Below, in pieces: positions 34,471-44,099 of a stretch of DNA of 64,000 bases. Source of the stretch: Streptococcus suis (GTDB lineage Bacteria; Bacillota; Bacilli; Lactobacillales; Streptococcaceae); contig CP025095.1 of assembly GCA_002831545.1 (NCBI GenBank), positions 682,001-746,000 of the forward strand, in the 5' to 3' direction. Numbering within the stretch: the stretch's first letter is position 1; each line of letters opens with the position of its first letter. Both the position numbers and the translations under genes were made by a program. The notes below the pieces were generated by a model. It made no database searches and was not told the DNA's origin. It was given only the letters and a program-made list of their open reading frames with translations.

Positions 34471-35187
34471 ATGCTAGGTCATAGGTTAGTAAGAGAAAAA
34501 GAAAATAGGATCAAAGGTGGTCTTTACCATAAGGTTCAGATAGAGCTGGCTTTCAACTCAAACCATATAGAGGGGAGTCAACTGACGCATGACCAGACAC
34601 GGTATATCTATGAGACCAATACGATTGGTTTTGAAGAAAATTCAACCATAAAGGTGGATGATATTATCGAAACGACCAATCATTTTACGGCTTTTGATTT
34701 TCTCTTAGACAGCTTTCAAGATGATTTGAATGAAACTTGGATAAAGGAGATTCATGCTATTTTGAAGAGAGGAACCTCTGATTCTCGGAAGTCATGGTTT
34801 CAAGTCGGAGACTATAAATTATACCCAAATGAAGTCGGCGGTCGTGAAACGACTCTACCCGAGCATGTGGAGTCAGATATGCAAGAATTGCTTAGAAATT
34901 ATCATGCTCTATCATCTACTTCCTTTGAGGATATTCTTGACTTTCATGTTCGATTTGAACGCATCCATCCCTTCCAAGATGGTAACGGACGAGTAGGTCG
35001 ATTGATTATGTTCAAAGAATGTCTTAAACATGGACATATCCCCTTTATCATCGGAGATGACATGAAGTATTTTTACTATCGTGGCTTAGCCGAGTGGGGA
35101 GAACAGAATGGTTTCTTGCTGGATACTTGTCTAGCAGCACAAGATAGATTTAAGCAATATTTGGAGTATTTTAGGGTTGAGGATTAA
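34471..35187 (+). CDS. Fic family protein, class II with N-terminal inhibitory motif
   Basis: A 238-residue Fic protein. The full catalytic motif HPFQDGNGRVGR is at residues 166-177, so AMP transfer (or a related nucleotidyl transfer) to a target protein is expected. The N-terminal SNHIEG (residues 30-35) fits the S/TxxxE G/N inhibitory helix of class II Fic proteins, so the enzyme should be self-inhibited. It lies inside the capsule operon between the dehydratase and the initial transferase, with hairpins on its upstream side and the next gene 17 bases downstream. No antitoxin gene is next to it. Its target is unknown; capsule enzymes or regulators are only a guess. Confidence 0.88.
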   Translation: MLGHRLVREKENRIKGGLYHKVQIELAFNSNHIEGSQLTHDQTRYIYETNTIGFEENSTIKVDDIIETTNHFTAFDFLLDSFQDDLNETWIKEIHAILKRGTSDSRKSWFQVGDYKLYPNEVGGRETTLPEHVESDMQELLRNYHALSSTSFEDILDFHVRFERIHPFQDGNGRVGRLIMFKECLKHGHIPFIIGDDMKYFYYRGLAEWGEQNGFLLDTCLAAQDRFKQYLEYFRVED

Positions 35188-35204
35188 GGATTAAGGAGAT
35201 TGGA

Positions 35205-35804
35205 ATGTATCCGATTATTAAGCGTATTTTATCTGTTATTATTTCAGGGTGTTCCATTATTGTTTTAAGTCCAGTTCTATTATTAGTTTCACTGGCAATC
35301 AAACTGGATTCAAAAGGTCCAGTACTATTTAAACAAAAACGAGTTGGTAAGAATAAGAAATACTTCATGATTTATAAGTTCCGTTCAATGTATGTGGATG
35401 CGCCAAGTGATATGCCAACTCATTTATTAAAAGATCCGAATGCTATGATTACTAAAGTAGGAGGCTTTCTTCGAAAAACGAGTTTAGATGAGCTTCCGCA
35501 ACTATTTAACATTTTAAAAGGTGAAATGGCTATTGTCGGACCCAGACCAGCATTGTGGAATCAATATGACCTTATTGAAGAACGTGATAAGTACGGGGCA
35601 AATGATATCCGACCTGGATTAACTGGTTGGGCTCAAATTAATGGTCGTGATGAATTGGAAATCGATGAGAAGTCAAAATTGGATGGATATTATGTTCAAA
35701 ATATGAGTCTAGGGTTGGATATTAAATGTTTCTTTGGAACTTTCCTTAGTGTTGCTAAGAGCGAAGGAGTAGTCGAAGGCGGAACGGGGCAGAAAGGAAA
35801 GTAA
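35205..35804 (+). CDS. Initial phosphosugar transferase, PglC-like
   Basis: A 199-residue monotopic phosphoglycosyl transferase that starts each repeat unit by moving a sugar-phosphate to undecaprenyl phosphate. It has one N-terminal hydrophobic segment (about residues 8-30), KQKRVGKNKKYFMIYKFRSM, the Asp-Glu dyad in TSLDELPQLFNILKGEMA and IVGPRPAL. Its small size without extra membrane helices is like PglC rather than WchA/CpsE, and PglC-type enzymes often use 6-deoxy amino sugars. This fits the dehydratase upstream. A GGAG ribosome site precedes the ATG; it overlaps the next gene at ATGA-type junctions. Confidence 0.9.
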   Translation: MYPIIKRILSVIISGCSIIVLSPVLLLVSLAIKLDSKGPVLFKQKRVGKNKKYFMIYKFRSMYVDAPSDMPTHLLKDPNAMITKVGGFLRKTSLDELPQLFNILKGEMAIVGPRPALWNQYDLIEERDKYGANDIRPGLTGWAQINGRDELEIDEKSKLDGYYVQNMSLGLDIKCFFGTFLSVAKSEGVVEGGTGQKGK

Positions 35805-36664
35805 TGAAAAGAGTATTGATAACAGGAGCAAACTCATATATCGGGACATCTTTCGAAAAATATGTTTTGGAAAAAGGTATTGATTTTGAAATAGATACCT
35901 TGGATTTATTAGAGCCTAACTGGAAAGACTACGATTTTTCAGGGTATGATTCTGTTTTTCATGTTGCAGGGATAGCACATTTTTCTAAAGACGAAAGTAA
36001 AAAAGAACTATATTATAAAGTAAATACTGAACTAACTGAGCATGTTGCGAAGATTGCTAAGCAAGCAGGTGTTGGTCAGTTTATATTTATGAGTAGCATT
36101 ATCGTTTATGGTGATAGTACGAGTGGGGAACGAGTTATAACTAAGGATACCCAACCTGCACCTTCTGACTTTTATGGCGACAGTAAATTGCAAGCTGAAC
36201 AGAGACTGGAAAAGTTAGTGGGCGATAATTTTAGAGTTGTCATTCTCAGACCACCGATGATTTATGGTAAAGGTTCTAAGGGAAATTATCCTAAATTATC
36301 AAAAGTAGCTCAGAAAACTCCAATTTTTCCAAAAATTTCGAATTCAAGAAGCATGTTGCATATCGATAATCTTTGCGAATTTGTTAAACAAGTTATCAAG
36401 TTGGAATTGAGTGGTGTGTATTGTCCACAAAATTCAGAATATGTTAATACTTCTGAATTAGTTAAAGCTATAGCTGAAGTACATGGAAAGAAAGTATGTT
36501 TGACAAAAATATTTAACCCAATCATAAAGTTTTTCTTCCATTTAGATACAGTGAAAAAAGTATTTGGAAATCTTACTTATAATCAATCACTGAGTCAATA
36601 TGAATTTGAGTATCAAATTGTAGATTTTAATGAATCCATTAGGTTGACAGAGGGGTACTTATGA
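35804..36664 (+). CDS. NAD-dependent epimerase/dehydratase, probable 4-keto sugar reductase
   Basis: A 286-residue extended SDR protein with ITGANSYIGT at the N-terminus and the catalytic pair Ser (SSIIVYGDS) and FYGDSK (YxxxK). It resembles WbpV/WbjF-like reductases that act after a 4,6-dehydratase. With the CapD-like dehydratase, I infer a UDP-4-keto-6-deoxy-GlcNAc reduction to a QuiNAc or FucNAc nucleotide, but the stereochemistry cannot be seen. It overlaps the transferase upstream by one base and the glycosyltransferase downstream by four. Confidence 0.8.
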   Translation: MKRVLITGANSYIGTSFEKYVLEKGIDFEIDTLDLLEPNWKDYDFSGYDSVFHVAGIAHFSKDESKKELYYKVNTELTEHVAKIAKQAGVGQFIFMSSIIVYGDSTSGERVITKDTQPAPSDFYGDSKLQAEQRLEKLVGDNFRVVILRPPMIYGKGSKGNYPKLSKVAQKTPIFPKISNSRSMLHIDNLCEFVKQVIKLELSGVYCPQNSEYVNTSELVKAIAEVHGKKVCLTKIFNPIIKFFFHLDTVKKVFGNLTYNQSLSQYEFEYQIVDFNESIRLTEGYL

Positions 36665-37779
36665 AAATTGTAATTGTAAATTGCTTTGACACATATGAAC
36701 ACAGAGTCGACCTCTTGCTTGCTTATTTTTTATCTAGGGGAGACGAAGTTTCAGTTATAGCCTCAAATTTTAGGCACATTGATAAGGTAAAAAGATTTGA
36801 TAAAAAGAAACATTATACTTTTGTTGACGCTATTCCTTACCGTAAGAATTTATCTTATACGCGTTTAAAGTCACACTGGAAGATAGCAAAACAAATTTTT
36901 TCAGAATTGCCTTGTGATATAGATTTACTGTGGGTGCTTGTTCCCCCTAACTCATTTGTAAAGCAAGCAGCAGAATATAAGAAAAGAAATCCTTGCACCA
37001 AATTAGTGTTTGATATTATTGATATGTGGCCGGAAACAATACCGGCCAACAAATTTAAGAATTTCTTTTTGTTAAAATTCTGGGGCAACATTAGAGATTC
37101 CTATTTGAAGTATTCTGATTATGTTGTGACGGAGTGTGGTCTTTATCAGACTAAACTACCATTAGAGAATTTCGGAAATAGAATCTCAACTCTTTACTTA
37201 TCTTTTGGTGATGTTAATATCGCTCGAGATAATTCTTTATTAAATTTGAGTGGAAAAGAAATAGTTTTATGTTATCTTGGTTCGATGAACAATATTGTTG
37301 ATATAAATATTATTTCAAATATAATCGCTTCGCTTTCTATGAAATACGCTGTTACACTTCATCTAGTAGGCGATGGTGAAAAGAAAGAAAATTTGCTTTC
37401 GTTACTTAAATCCCAAAAGATTAAAATAATCGATCATGGAAAGATATTTGATCAAGAAGTTAAATCCCAAATTTTAAGTAAGTGTCATTTTGGATTGAAC
37501 ATAATGAAGAAGGAAGTGTTTGTTGGGTTAACGATGAAGAGTTTGGATTATTTAAAAAATGGTCTGCCTCTTATTAATAATTTAAAGGGGGATACGTGGG
37601 GATTTGTAGAGAGGGACGGTATAGGAATAAACACTGAGGATGGAGTAATTACTGCAGAAGTACTTACTGATTATTTTGAAAAATATTATCATATTCAGTC
37701 TTTTTATAGTAATCACTTTTCGGAACAAAAATTTTATTCGGATTTAAGTTTAATTATGAAGAAAATAGAGTGTGACTAA
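36661..37779 (+). CDS. Glycosyltransferase family 4-like
   Basis: A 372-residue GT-B glycosyltransferase. Features are DIIDMWPETIPANKF in the N-terminal half, and LVGDGEKKENL and a Glu-rich FGLNIMKKEVFVGLTMKSLDYL donor-site region in the C-terminal half. The usual EX7E spacing is only partly recognisable. It is AT-rich compared with the housekeeping genes and translationally overlaps both neighbours. The sugar it adds is unknown; by order it may add the second sugar. Confidence 0.8.
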   Translation: MKIVIVNCFDTYEHRVDLLLAYFLSRGDEVSVIASNFRHIDKVKRFDKKKHYTFVDAIPYRKNLSYTRLKSHWKIAKQIFSELPCDIDLLWVLVPPNSFVKQAAEYKKRNPCTKLVFDIIDMWPETIPANKFKNFFLLKFWGNIRDSYLKYSDYVVTECGLYQTKLPLENFGNRISTLYLSFGDVNIARDNSLLNLSGKEIVLCYLGSMNNIVDINIISNIIASLSMKYAVTLHLVGDGEKKENLLSLLKSQKIKIIDHGKIFDQEVKSQILSKCHFGLNIMKKEVFVGLTMKSLDYLKNGLPLINNLKGDTWGFVERDGIGINTEDGVITAEVLTDYFEKYYHIQSFYSNHFSEQKFYSDLSLIMKKIECD

Positions 37780-38363
37780 TGAATAGAAGTTCTAATTATA
37801 ACATGATAGAAAAAATAGAAAACTTGTTTTTTTTAATCCTGACTAAATTGCTCTTCAAATCTGCAAGACTTATTCGATTTCCGGTTTATCTACGAGGAGG
37901 TCAATATATGGACCTTGGAAATCAGTTAACCTTGGGAAGATACTGTAGATTTGATGTGCTTGGAAATCATAAATCTAAGAAACTCATTTTCGGAAGAAAT
38001 GTTTGCATAGGAGACCATGTTAGGATTTCTTGTGTTGAAAAAATTGAAGTTGGTAACGATGTTTTGATTGGTTCAAGAGTGCTAATAATCGATAATTCTC
38101 ACGGAAATTATGCGGGGGAAAATCAAGATAGTCCATTAGTACCTCCGAATCATAGAGGAGTGCACTCCTCTCCAATTTTAATAGGGGATAATGTTTGGAT
38201 TGGTGAGGGAGTTGTTATTCAAAAAGGAGTGACTATTGGTAGTGGAAGTATTATCGCAGCAAATACTGTTATAACGAAAAATGTTCCTTCAAATTGTATT
38301 GTTGCAGGACTTCCGGGAAAAGTGATAAAGGAATATAATTTTGAAAAGAGAGTATGGATTTAA
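37779..38363 (+). CDS. Hexapeptide-repeat O-acetyltransferase
   Basis: A 194-residue left-handed beta-helix acyltransferase of the colanic-acid/galactoside acetyltransferase type. The repeats begin about residue 45 (LTLGRYCRFDVLGN, VCIGDHVRIS, VLIGSRVLI) and the C-terminal part has IGDNVWIGEGVVIQKGVTIGSGSIIAANTVITKNVP. A catalytic-type His is in DNSHGNY. It probably O-acetylates a capsule sugar. Start overlaps the previous stop. Confidence 0.87.
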   Translation: MNRSSNYNMIEKIENLFFLILTKLLFKSARLIRFPVYLRGGQYMDLGNQLTLGRYCRFDVLGNHKSKKLIFGRNVCIGDHVRISCVEKIEVGNDVLIGSRVLIIDNSHGNYAGENQDSPLVPPNHRGVHSSPILIGDNVWIGEGVVIQKGVTIGSGSIIAANTVITKNVPSNCIVAGLPGKVIKEYNFEKRVWI

Positions 38364-39379
38364 GTATGAGTGAAAATAATATTTGTAATAAACCAAAATT
38401 TTCTATCATTGTTCCTGTTTATAATGTTGAATCAACTATATCACGATGTCTAGATAGTATTTTAAATCAGACATATGAAGATTATGAAGTTATTTTAATT
38501 AATGATGGTTCAACAGATTCTAGTTTAGACATTTGTAATCAATACAAAAGTATTGACAGACGTATAAAAGTTTTTACTAAAATTAACGGTGGTTTAAGCT
38601 CTGCAAGAAATACAGGGATAACTTATGCAATTGGAGACTATCTCTGTTTTGTTGATAGCGATGATTGGATAGCCAATGATATGTTACAACATTTTGAAGT
38701 ATTGCTGAAAGAACACCAACCAGATATCATATCCACATCGTATAAAATTACAAAAAAAATAACAGATTCTGAAATTGATACTAGCTTAGTTAATACCAAA
38801 ATAATGACTAGGACGGAAGCTTTAGAATATTTTTTATTTGAGGGAATGAATAGTCGAGTATCTGATTATCCAGTTTGGATAAAGTGTTACAAAAAAGAAT
38901 TGTTTAGGAATATCAAATTTCCAATGGGTGTTCTATATGAAGATTATGCAACAAATATTAGATTGATAAAAAAAACAAAAAAGTATGTAAAAAGCTCAAA
39001 AATCTGTTATTTTTATTATCAAGGTGGCAGTAGCATAGTTCGAAGCGGATTTAAGTATAAGGACAGTGACCTAATTCATCAAAGTATGCTTGTAGAAAAA
39101 CTTGTTAGTGGGGAATCATTGCTTTGTCAAAAGTTTGCAAAGGAAAAGACGGCACGTTCATATTTTTCTTTATTACTAAAGATTGCAGTTTATGGATTTG
39201 ATGAATCAGTGAGTGCCAGTGTTCAAAAAGAACTTGTCAAAAATTTTTCAAAACAAGTTCGTACTCATTTAAAGTTATTGTTGAGGTCATCTATGCCATT
39301 GAATCGTAAATTATTGATGTTATTAATGTGTATTGACTATAGGTTGCTATTGCCATTAAGAATAGGAGTAAAAAAATGA
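38354..39379 (+). CDS. Glycosyltransferase family 2
   Basis: A 341-residue GT-A glycosyltransferase with FSIIVPVYNVESTISRCLDSILNQTY, the nucleotide-binding NDGSTDSS, the SARNTG loop and the metal-binding VDSDDW motif. A later DYPVWIKCYKKELF and EDYATNIRL block is typical of capsule GT2 proteins. It starts 10 bases inside the previous gene. Donor and linkage unknown. Confidence 0.9.
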   Translation: MDLSMSENNICNKPKFSIIVPVYNVESTISRCLDSILNQTYEDYEVILINDGSTDSSLDICNQYKSIDRRIKVFTKINGGLSSARNTGITYAIGDYLCFVDSDDWIANDMLQHFEVLLKEHQPDIISTSYKITKKITDSEIDTSLVNTKIMTRTEALEYFLFEGMNSRVSDYPVWIKCYKKELFRNIKFPMGVLYEDYATNIRLIKKTKKYVKSSKICYFYYQGGSSIVRSGFKYKDSDLIHQSMLVEKLVSGESLLCQKFAKEKTARSYFSLLLKIAVYGFDESVSASVQKELVKNFSKQVRTHLKLLLRSSMPLNRKLLMLLMCIDYRLLLPLRIGVKK

Positions 39380-40455
39380 ATGTTATGTTTGTTTCTAGTT
39401 CATTAACAGGAGGGGGAGCAGAACGTGTCATATCCGTTATAGCAAATGAATTTTCTAAAATTCCTGCTATAGATAACATAACTTTAGTTTCAATTATTGA
39501 AGATAAAGTCTCTTATGAATTGAACAAACAAATTAAATATATTCCATATAAGGGTATTAATGAAAATAAACTGATTCGAGTCATAAAACGTTTCTCATTT
39601 TTACGTAAAACGATTATAAAAGAAAAACCAGATGTAATCATATCATTTGCTACACAGGTTAACATTTATTCAATAGTGGCTAATCTCGGTTTAAAAACTA
39701 AAGTAATTATTTCCGAGAGGAATGACCCTAATAGAGATCCTATTCAAAGCACAGTTAGGAAAATCCGAGATCAAGTATATAAATTATGTGATGGAGCAGT
39801 ATTTCAAACTACAGATGCAATGAATTATTTTGAAAAGGTGGGTAGATTTCCTAGAACAGTGATATTAAATCCATTGAAAGCAAATTTACCAGAGCCATAC
39901 GAAGGGATAAGAGAGAGTAGAATTGTTACGGTTGCTAGATTACATCCAGCAAAAAATTTACCTTTATTGATAAGTAGTTTTAAAAACATCATTAGAAAGT
40001 TTCCGAACCTTACTCTTGAAATATATGGAGAAGGAGAGGAGAAAAATCATTTAATAGAATTAGTTAAGACTAAAGGAATTACAGAGAGGGTATTTTTTAA
40101 AGGTTTTAGTAATTCAATACATAATGATATAAATGCGGCTGCTTGTTTTGTTTTGTCATCAAACTATGAGGGCATGTCAAATGCAATGCTTGAATCACTT
40201 GCGTTGGGTATTCCGACTATATGTACAGATTGTCCGATAGGGGGTGCTCGAATGGTAATTGATCATATGGAAAATGGTTTGTTATTTCCTGTTGGAAATC
40301 AAGAAAAATTAGAACAATATTTAGAATTAATTCTTGAGGATTTTTCGTTAAGAGAAAAATTTAAAGAAAATTCTATAAAAATAAGAGAGAGGTTGTCGTC
40401 AGAAAAAATATCAAAACAATGGTTCGAATTTGTAAAGTTAATATTGACAGAGTAG
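39376..40455 (+). CDS. Glycosyltransferase family 4
   Basis: A 359-residue GT-B enzyme with SSLTGGGAERVI near the start, RNDPNRDP, VTVARLHPAKNLPLLI, EIYGEGEEKNHL and the C-terminal EX7E region SSNYEGMSNAMLESLALGIP. This is a canonical retaining GT4 such as those transferring GalNAc or hexoses in capsule and O-antigen loci. It has an AGGAG ribosome site and overlaps the stop of the GT2 gene. Confidence 0.9.
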   Translation: MNVMFVSSSLTGGGAERVISVIANEFSKIPAIDNITLVSIIEDKVSYELNKQIKYIPYKGINENKLIRVIKRFSFLRKTIIKEKPDVIISFATQVNIYSIVANLGLKTKVIISERNDPNRDPIQSTVRKIRDQVYKLCDGAVFQTTDAMNYFEKVGRFPRTVILNPLKANLPEPYEGIRESRIVTVARLHPAKNLPLLISSFKNIIRKFPNLTLEIYGEGEEKNHLIELVKTKGITERVFFKGFSNSIHNDINAAACFVLSSNYEGMSNAMLESLALGIPTICTDCPIGGARMVIDHMENGLLFPVGNQEKLEQYLELILEDFSLREKFKENSIKIRERLSSEKISKQWFEFVKLILTE

Positions 40456-40461
40456 AAAAAA

Positions 40462-41649
40462 ATGAAATATAGATTAAAGCCTTTTGCAGCATATTTTTTA
40501 TTGTTGTTTATGTTTAGTTTAATGACTGTTAATTACAGCTCAGTGACAATTTTTAGAGTAAATTTATTTTTTTTAATTGTTATATTTATGTTTGGATATA
40601 CTATTTTGAACATAATATATAATCGCAAAATATATTTGGACGGATTTTTTAGAATATATTTGCTGTTTTTTTTATGGAGCTGCTTGACAAAATTTTGGGC
40701 AGTGAGTGATATTTATTATTCGTTGGGAATCAATACAATGAGCCTTACTTTAATAATACTATTTATATTTAGTAATTTGATAAAAAGTAAAGAAGATATT
40801 TATCATACAATTTGGGCGATAGCTTGGGCAGGTGTAGGTATGGTATTATTTTATGGTTTTTATTTTGGATTCCGTACTATGATTTATATTCGGTTGAATA
40901 ATAACATAACAACTGTCAATGCAAATACATATGGATTGTGTGCATTTTTTTCAGCAATAGGGTTCTTGTATATGTATATGACAAATCAAAAAAGGTTAAT
41001 CAATTTGATACTGATGTTGTCTATGTTAGGGATTAGTATATTATCGGGTTCAAGAAAAGTATTGATTCTTTTTTTAATTATAATATTAGGAACCTATCTA
41101 TTTACAGAATTGAAAAAAAGTTTTCATAGATTTTTGAATATAACGATCATGATTTTTGTTTTTTATTTATTGATACAAAACAATCAATTTTTATATAATA
41201 CTATTGGTCTACGAATTTTAGAGACAGTGAATTATTTGTCAGAAGATGGTGTAGCTAGTAATACAAGTACTGGAATTCGATCTTCGATGATTGAATTGGG
41301 TATGAGATTGTTTAGGTTAAAACCATGGCTAGGATATGGTGTAATGGGGTCGTATATTTATAATGGTAATACTTATTTTCATAATAATTTTGTTGAACTT
41401 TTAGTTAATACAGGCATAGTAGGTACTGTTATTTATTATTCCGGTTTCTTTATATTACTAAAGCACAATATTAAAGCGTATCTATATAGTTTTAATTTTG
41501 AAACACTATTTTTCTTGTTATTACTTATTTCTATTATTTTTATGGATTATTCATTAGTTTCGTATAATGAAAGAATAGTGTTGGTGTGGCTAATTTTGAT
41601 GTTTAAAATGTATAAAATGGGATTTTTGTTTGAGGGAGGCCGTATATGA
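40462..41649 (+). CDS. wzy: Capsule repeat-unit polymerase (Wzy)
   Basis: A 395-residue integral membrane protein with about ten to twelve hydrophobic segments and a larger outside loop with RxxxWxGYGVMGSYIYNG-like sequence (RLKPWLGYG) and FHNNFVELLVNTGI, which resembles the Wzy/O-antigen ligase family. It joins repeat units on the outer face of the membrane. Very AT-rich, as Wzy genes usually are. Family members are poorly conserved, so the call rests on topology, the family motif and operon position. Confidence 0.82.
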   Translation: MKYRLKPFAAYFLLLFMFSLMTVNYSSVTIFRVNLFFLIVIFMFGYTILNIIYNRKIYLDGFFRIYLLFFLWSCLTKFWAVSDIYYSLGINTMSLTLIILFIFSNLIKSKEDIYHTIWAIAWAGVGMVLFYGFYFGFRTMIYIRLNNNITTVNANTYGLCAFFSAIGFLYMYMTNQKRLINLILMLSMLGISILSGSRKVLILFLIIILGTYLFTELKKSFHRFLNITIMIFVFYLLIQNNQFLYNTIGLRILETVNYLSEDGVASNTSTGIRSSMIELGMRLFRLKPWLGYGVMGSYIYNGNTYFHNNFVELLVNTGIVGTVIYYSGFFILLKHNIKAYLYSFNFETLFFLLLLISIIFMDYSLVSYNERIVLVWLILMFKMYKMGFLFEGGRI

Positions 41650-42560
41650 AAAGGTTATTAAAAGTTATTAGTAACAGAGGATATCGTTTCAAAGTATTGA
41701 CTAAATTAGGATTTTATAATAATCTACCAGATGATGTCTTTTTGAAGAGATTATATAAATTTGAAATGAATAAGGAACTTGAACTAGATAATCCAAAAAC
41801 ATATAATGAGAAATTGCAATGGTTAAAAATTAATGATAGAAATCCCTATTATACAGATCTTTCAGATAAATATAAAGTGAAAGATATTGTTGCTAATGCA
41901 ATAGGAGGGAAATACATAGTTCCTACACTTGGGATTTGGGATAACGTACAGGATATTGATTTCGAAGCATTACCTAATCAATTTGTTTTAAAATGTACGC
42001 ATGATTCAGGTAGTGTTATTATTTGTAGAAATAAAGAAGAGTTGGATATAAATAAAGTTAAAAAAACTCTTGATAAAGCATTGAAGGGAAATTTTTATTA
42101 CTATTCTAGAGAATGGTGTTATAAAAATGTACAACCTAGGATTATTGCTGAAGAATATTTAGAAGATTTAGCTAATACAGATGATACGGTAGATTATAAA
42201 TTTTTCTTTTTTAACGGGAGACCAGAATTTATATATATATCTAGAGGATTGGAAGATCATTCCACTGCTCAAATTTCATTTTATGATTTGGAAGGGCAAG
42301 AATTGGACTTTTGTAGAGATGATTATCGTCGTTTAGGTGATTTTAGCCTACCTAAAAATTATAAAGAAATGAGAGAAGTAGCAGAAAAACTTTATAAGAT
42401 ATGTAACGCTCCATTTGTGCGGATAGATTTGTATTCTGTTAATGGTAGGATATATTTTTCGGAATTTACCTTTTATCCAGCAGGAGGCTTTTTACCATTT
42501 TCACCTAAAGAAACAGATGAAAAACTTGGAGAGTTGTTAGATTTGACACAGATTGATTAA
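41646..42560 (+). CDS. TupA-like ATP-grasp protein
   Basis: A 304-residue protein with ATP-grasp features of the TupA family: QFVLKCTHDSGSVIIC in the N-terminal half, IIAEEYLEDL, DYKFFFFNGRPEFI and the C-terminal VRIDLYSVNGRIYFSEFTFYPAGGF. ATP-grasp ligases join a carboxylate to an amine; TupA is named for teichuronopeptide synthesis in Bacillus, where amino acids are joined to a uronic-acid polymer. Here UDP-glucuronate genes lie in the same locus, so it may amidate a uronic acid of the capsule with an amino acid. It overlaps wzy by four bases. Confidence 0.82.
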   Translation: MKRLLKVISNRGYRFKVLTKLGFYNNLPDDVFLKRLYKFEMNKELELDNPKTYNEKLQWLKINDRNPYYTDLSDKYKVKDIVANAIGGKYIVPTLGIWDNVQDIDFEALPNQFVLKCTHDSGSVIICRNKEELDINKVKKTLDKALKGNFYYYSREWCYKNVQPRIIAEEYLEDLANTDDTVDYKFFFFNGRPEFIYISRGLEDHSTAQISFYDLEGQELDFCRDDYRRLGDFSLPKNYKEMREVAEKLYKICNAPFVRIDLYSVNGRIYFSEFTFYPAGGFLPFSPKETDEKLGELLDLTQID

Positions 42561-42599
42561 ACTTCTCCTTGATTAATCATCGACTATGAGGATATATAA

Positions 42600-44099
42600 T
42601 TGATAAAAAAGTTAACGACAAAAGTTATATTTAAAAACACCATTATTTACATGGTTTGTGGGGTGTTAATTAGAGGATTTAGTTTTTTTCTACTTCCGCT
42701 CTATACTTCTTATTTAACCACTGTTGATTATGGTATTACAAGTCTTGTAAGTAGTTTTTTAATAACCGGTTCATTTTTAGTCGCTGCATCGTTATATTCA
42801 GCAATATTTCGCTTTTATGTAGATTTAAAACATGACACAGTTAGGTTAAGTCGCTTTTATGGGACTATAATTTTATTTGTTTTAATAATGAGTATTATTG
42901 CTAGTGTAGTCATGATACTTGGAAAGGAGCTAGTTGGTCATTATTTTTTTCCCAACATCGACTTTTTTCCGACGATATTCATTTCCATTTTATCACTAGT
43001 TTTTTATTGTCAGTATACTATTTATGAAAATATTTTAAAAAGTCAACAGCAAGCTGGAAAGTATGCAATTATTACACTGATATTTTTTATTCTTACCCTA
43101 GTTTTAAATATATTATTTGTAGTACATTTTAAACTGGGAGCGAATGGTGTCTTACTTGCCAATCTCATAACATATGCTGTGTACTTCTTTGTAATGTTAG
43201 TTGATTTATGGAAATCTAGTATGATAATGTGGTGTTTGGATAAAAGCTTACTAAAGGAAGCTTTGCTATATTCGATACCAATAATCCCTCATAATTTATC
43301 AACCCATATCACAGTTTTTTTGTCGAAGCTTTTTATCGGAGACATTGGGAATCTAGGAGATGTAGGACTGTTTGCGATTGCCTCCCAATTCGGTAGTATT
43401 GCTGATATAGTTCAAGGTTATGTGAATAGTGCTTACGGTCCATGGCTCTATGAGCAGATGACGATATTAAACGATTCAGTTCGGAAGAATATTGCGAAAA
43501 TTTCAGAAATTTTAACGTATGTAATTGGTTTTTTCCTTTTGGGCATTGCACTATTTTCTCATGATTATATTATTTTGTTATTAGATAAAGGCTATGCTTC
43601 TTCTTGGAAGTATATTCCTTTGATAGTAAGTGTATTTTTGATAAAGATACTTTACTATTTTTATGTAGAAATTCTCTTCTATCATAAGAAAGCATCAAGA
43701 TTGATTTTTGTTGCAACCTTATCAAGTAGCTTGGTGAATGTGGTAATTTCTTATTATTTGATTGGAATCTTAGGTATAACCGGCTCAATCCTTGCAGATT
43801 TTATTTCAATGTTCATACGAGTCGGGATTGTCATAGCAATTAGCAAACGATTTGAAGATATAGGATTAAAGCTTTCAAAGCTTGTCTATATCATCATGGT
43901 AGTTGTTGTTTTTATGGGGATTGGGCTGTATTTTACATATCTTAACTATCCGTTTACATTTAGTTATATTGAGTTTGGGTACAGAGTTGTTGTGATGTTT
44001 ACTTACCTAGGTTTTGTGCTTTATAAATTCCGTGCAGAGTTTAAACAATTCTTAAATCAGAGAAAAAATCTTTTGGGAGGAAAAAATGGAAAGAAATGA
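42600..44099 (+). CDS. wzx: Repeat-unit flippase (Wzx)
   Basis: A 499-residue polysaccharide transporter of the MOP superfamily with about 12-14 hydrophobic segments (TIIYMVCGVLIRGFSFFLLPLYTSYL at the start). It moves lipid-linked repeat units across the membrane for Wzy. The start is TTG at 42600 with a GAGG about 10 bases upstream; the next LicD gene starts within its last codons. AT-rich. Confidence 0.88.
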   Translation: MIKKLTTKVIFKNTIIYMVCGVLIRGFSFFLLPLYTSYLTTVDYGITSLVSSFLITGSFLVAASLYSAIFRFYVDLKHDTVRLSRFYGTIILFVLIMSIIASVVMILGKELVGHYFFPNIDFFPTIFISILSLVFYCQYTIYENILKSQQQAGKYAIITLIFFILTLVLNILFVVHFKLGANGVLLANLITYAVYFFVMLVDLWKSSMIMWCLDKSLLKEALLYSIPIIPHNLSTHITVFLSKLFIGDIGNLGDVGLFAIASQFGSIADIVQGYVNSAYGPWLYEQMTILNDSVRKNIAKISEILTYVIGFFLLGIALFSHDYIILLLDKGYASSWKYIPLIVSVFLIKILYYFYVEILFYHKKASRLIFVATLSSSLVNVVISYYLIGILGITGSILADFISMFIRVGIVIAISKRFEDIGLKLSKLVYIIMVVVVFMGIGLYFTYLNYPFTFSYIEFGYRVVVMFTYLGFVLYKFRAEFKQFLNQRKNLLGGKNGKK

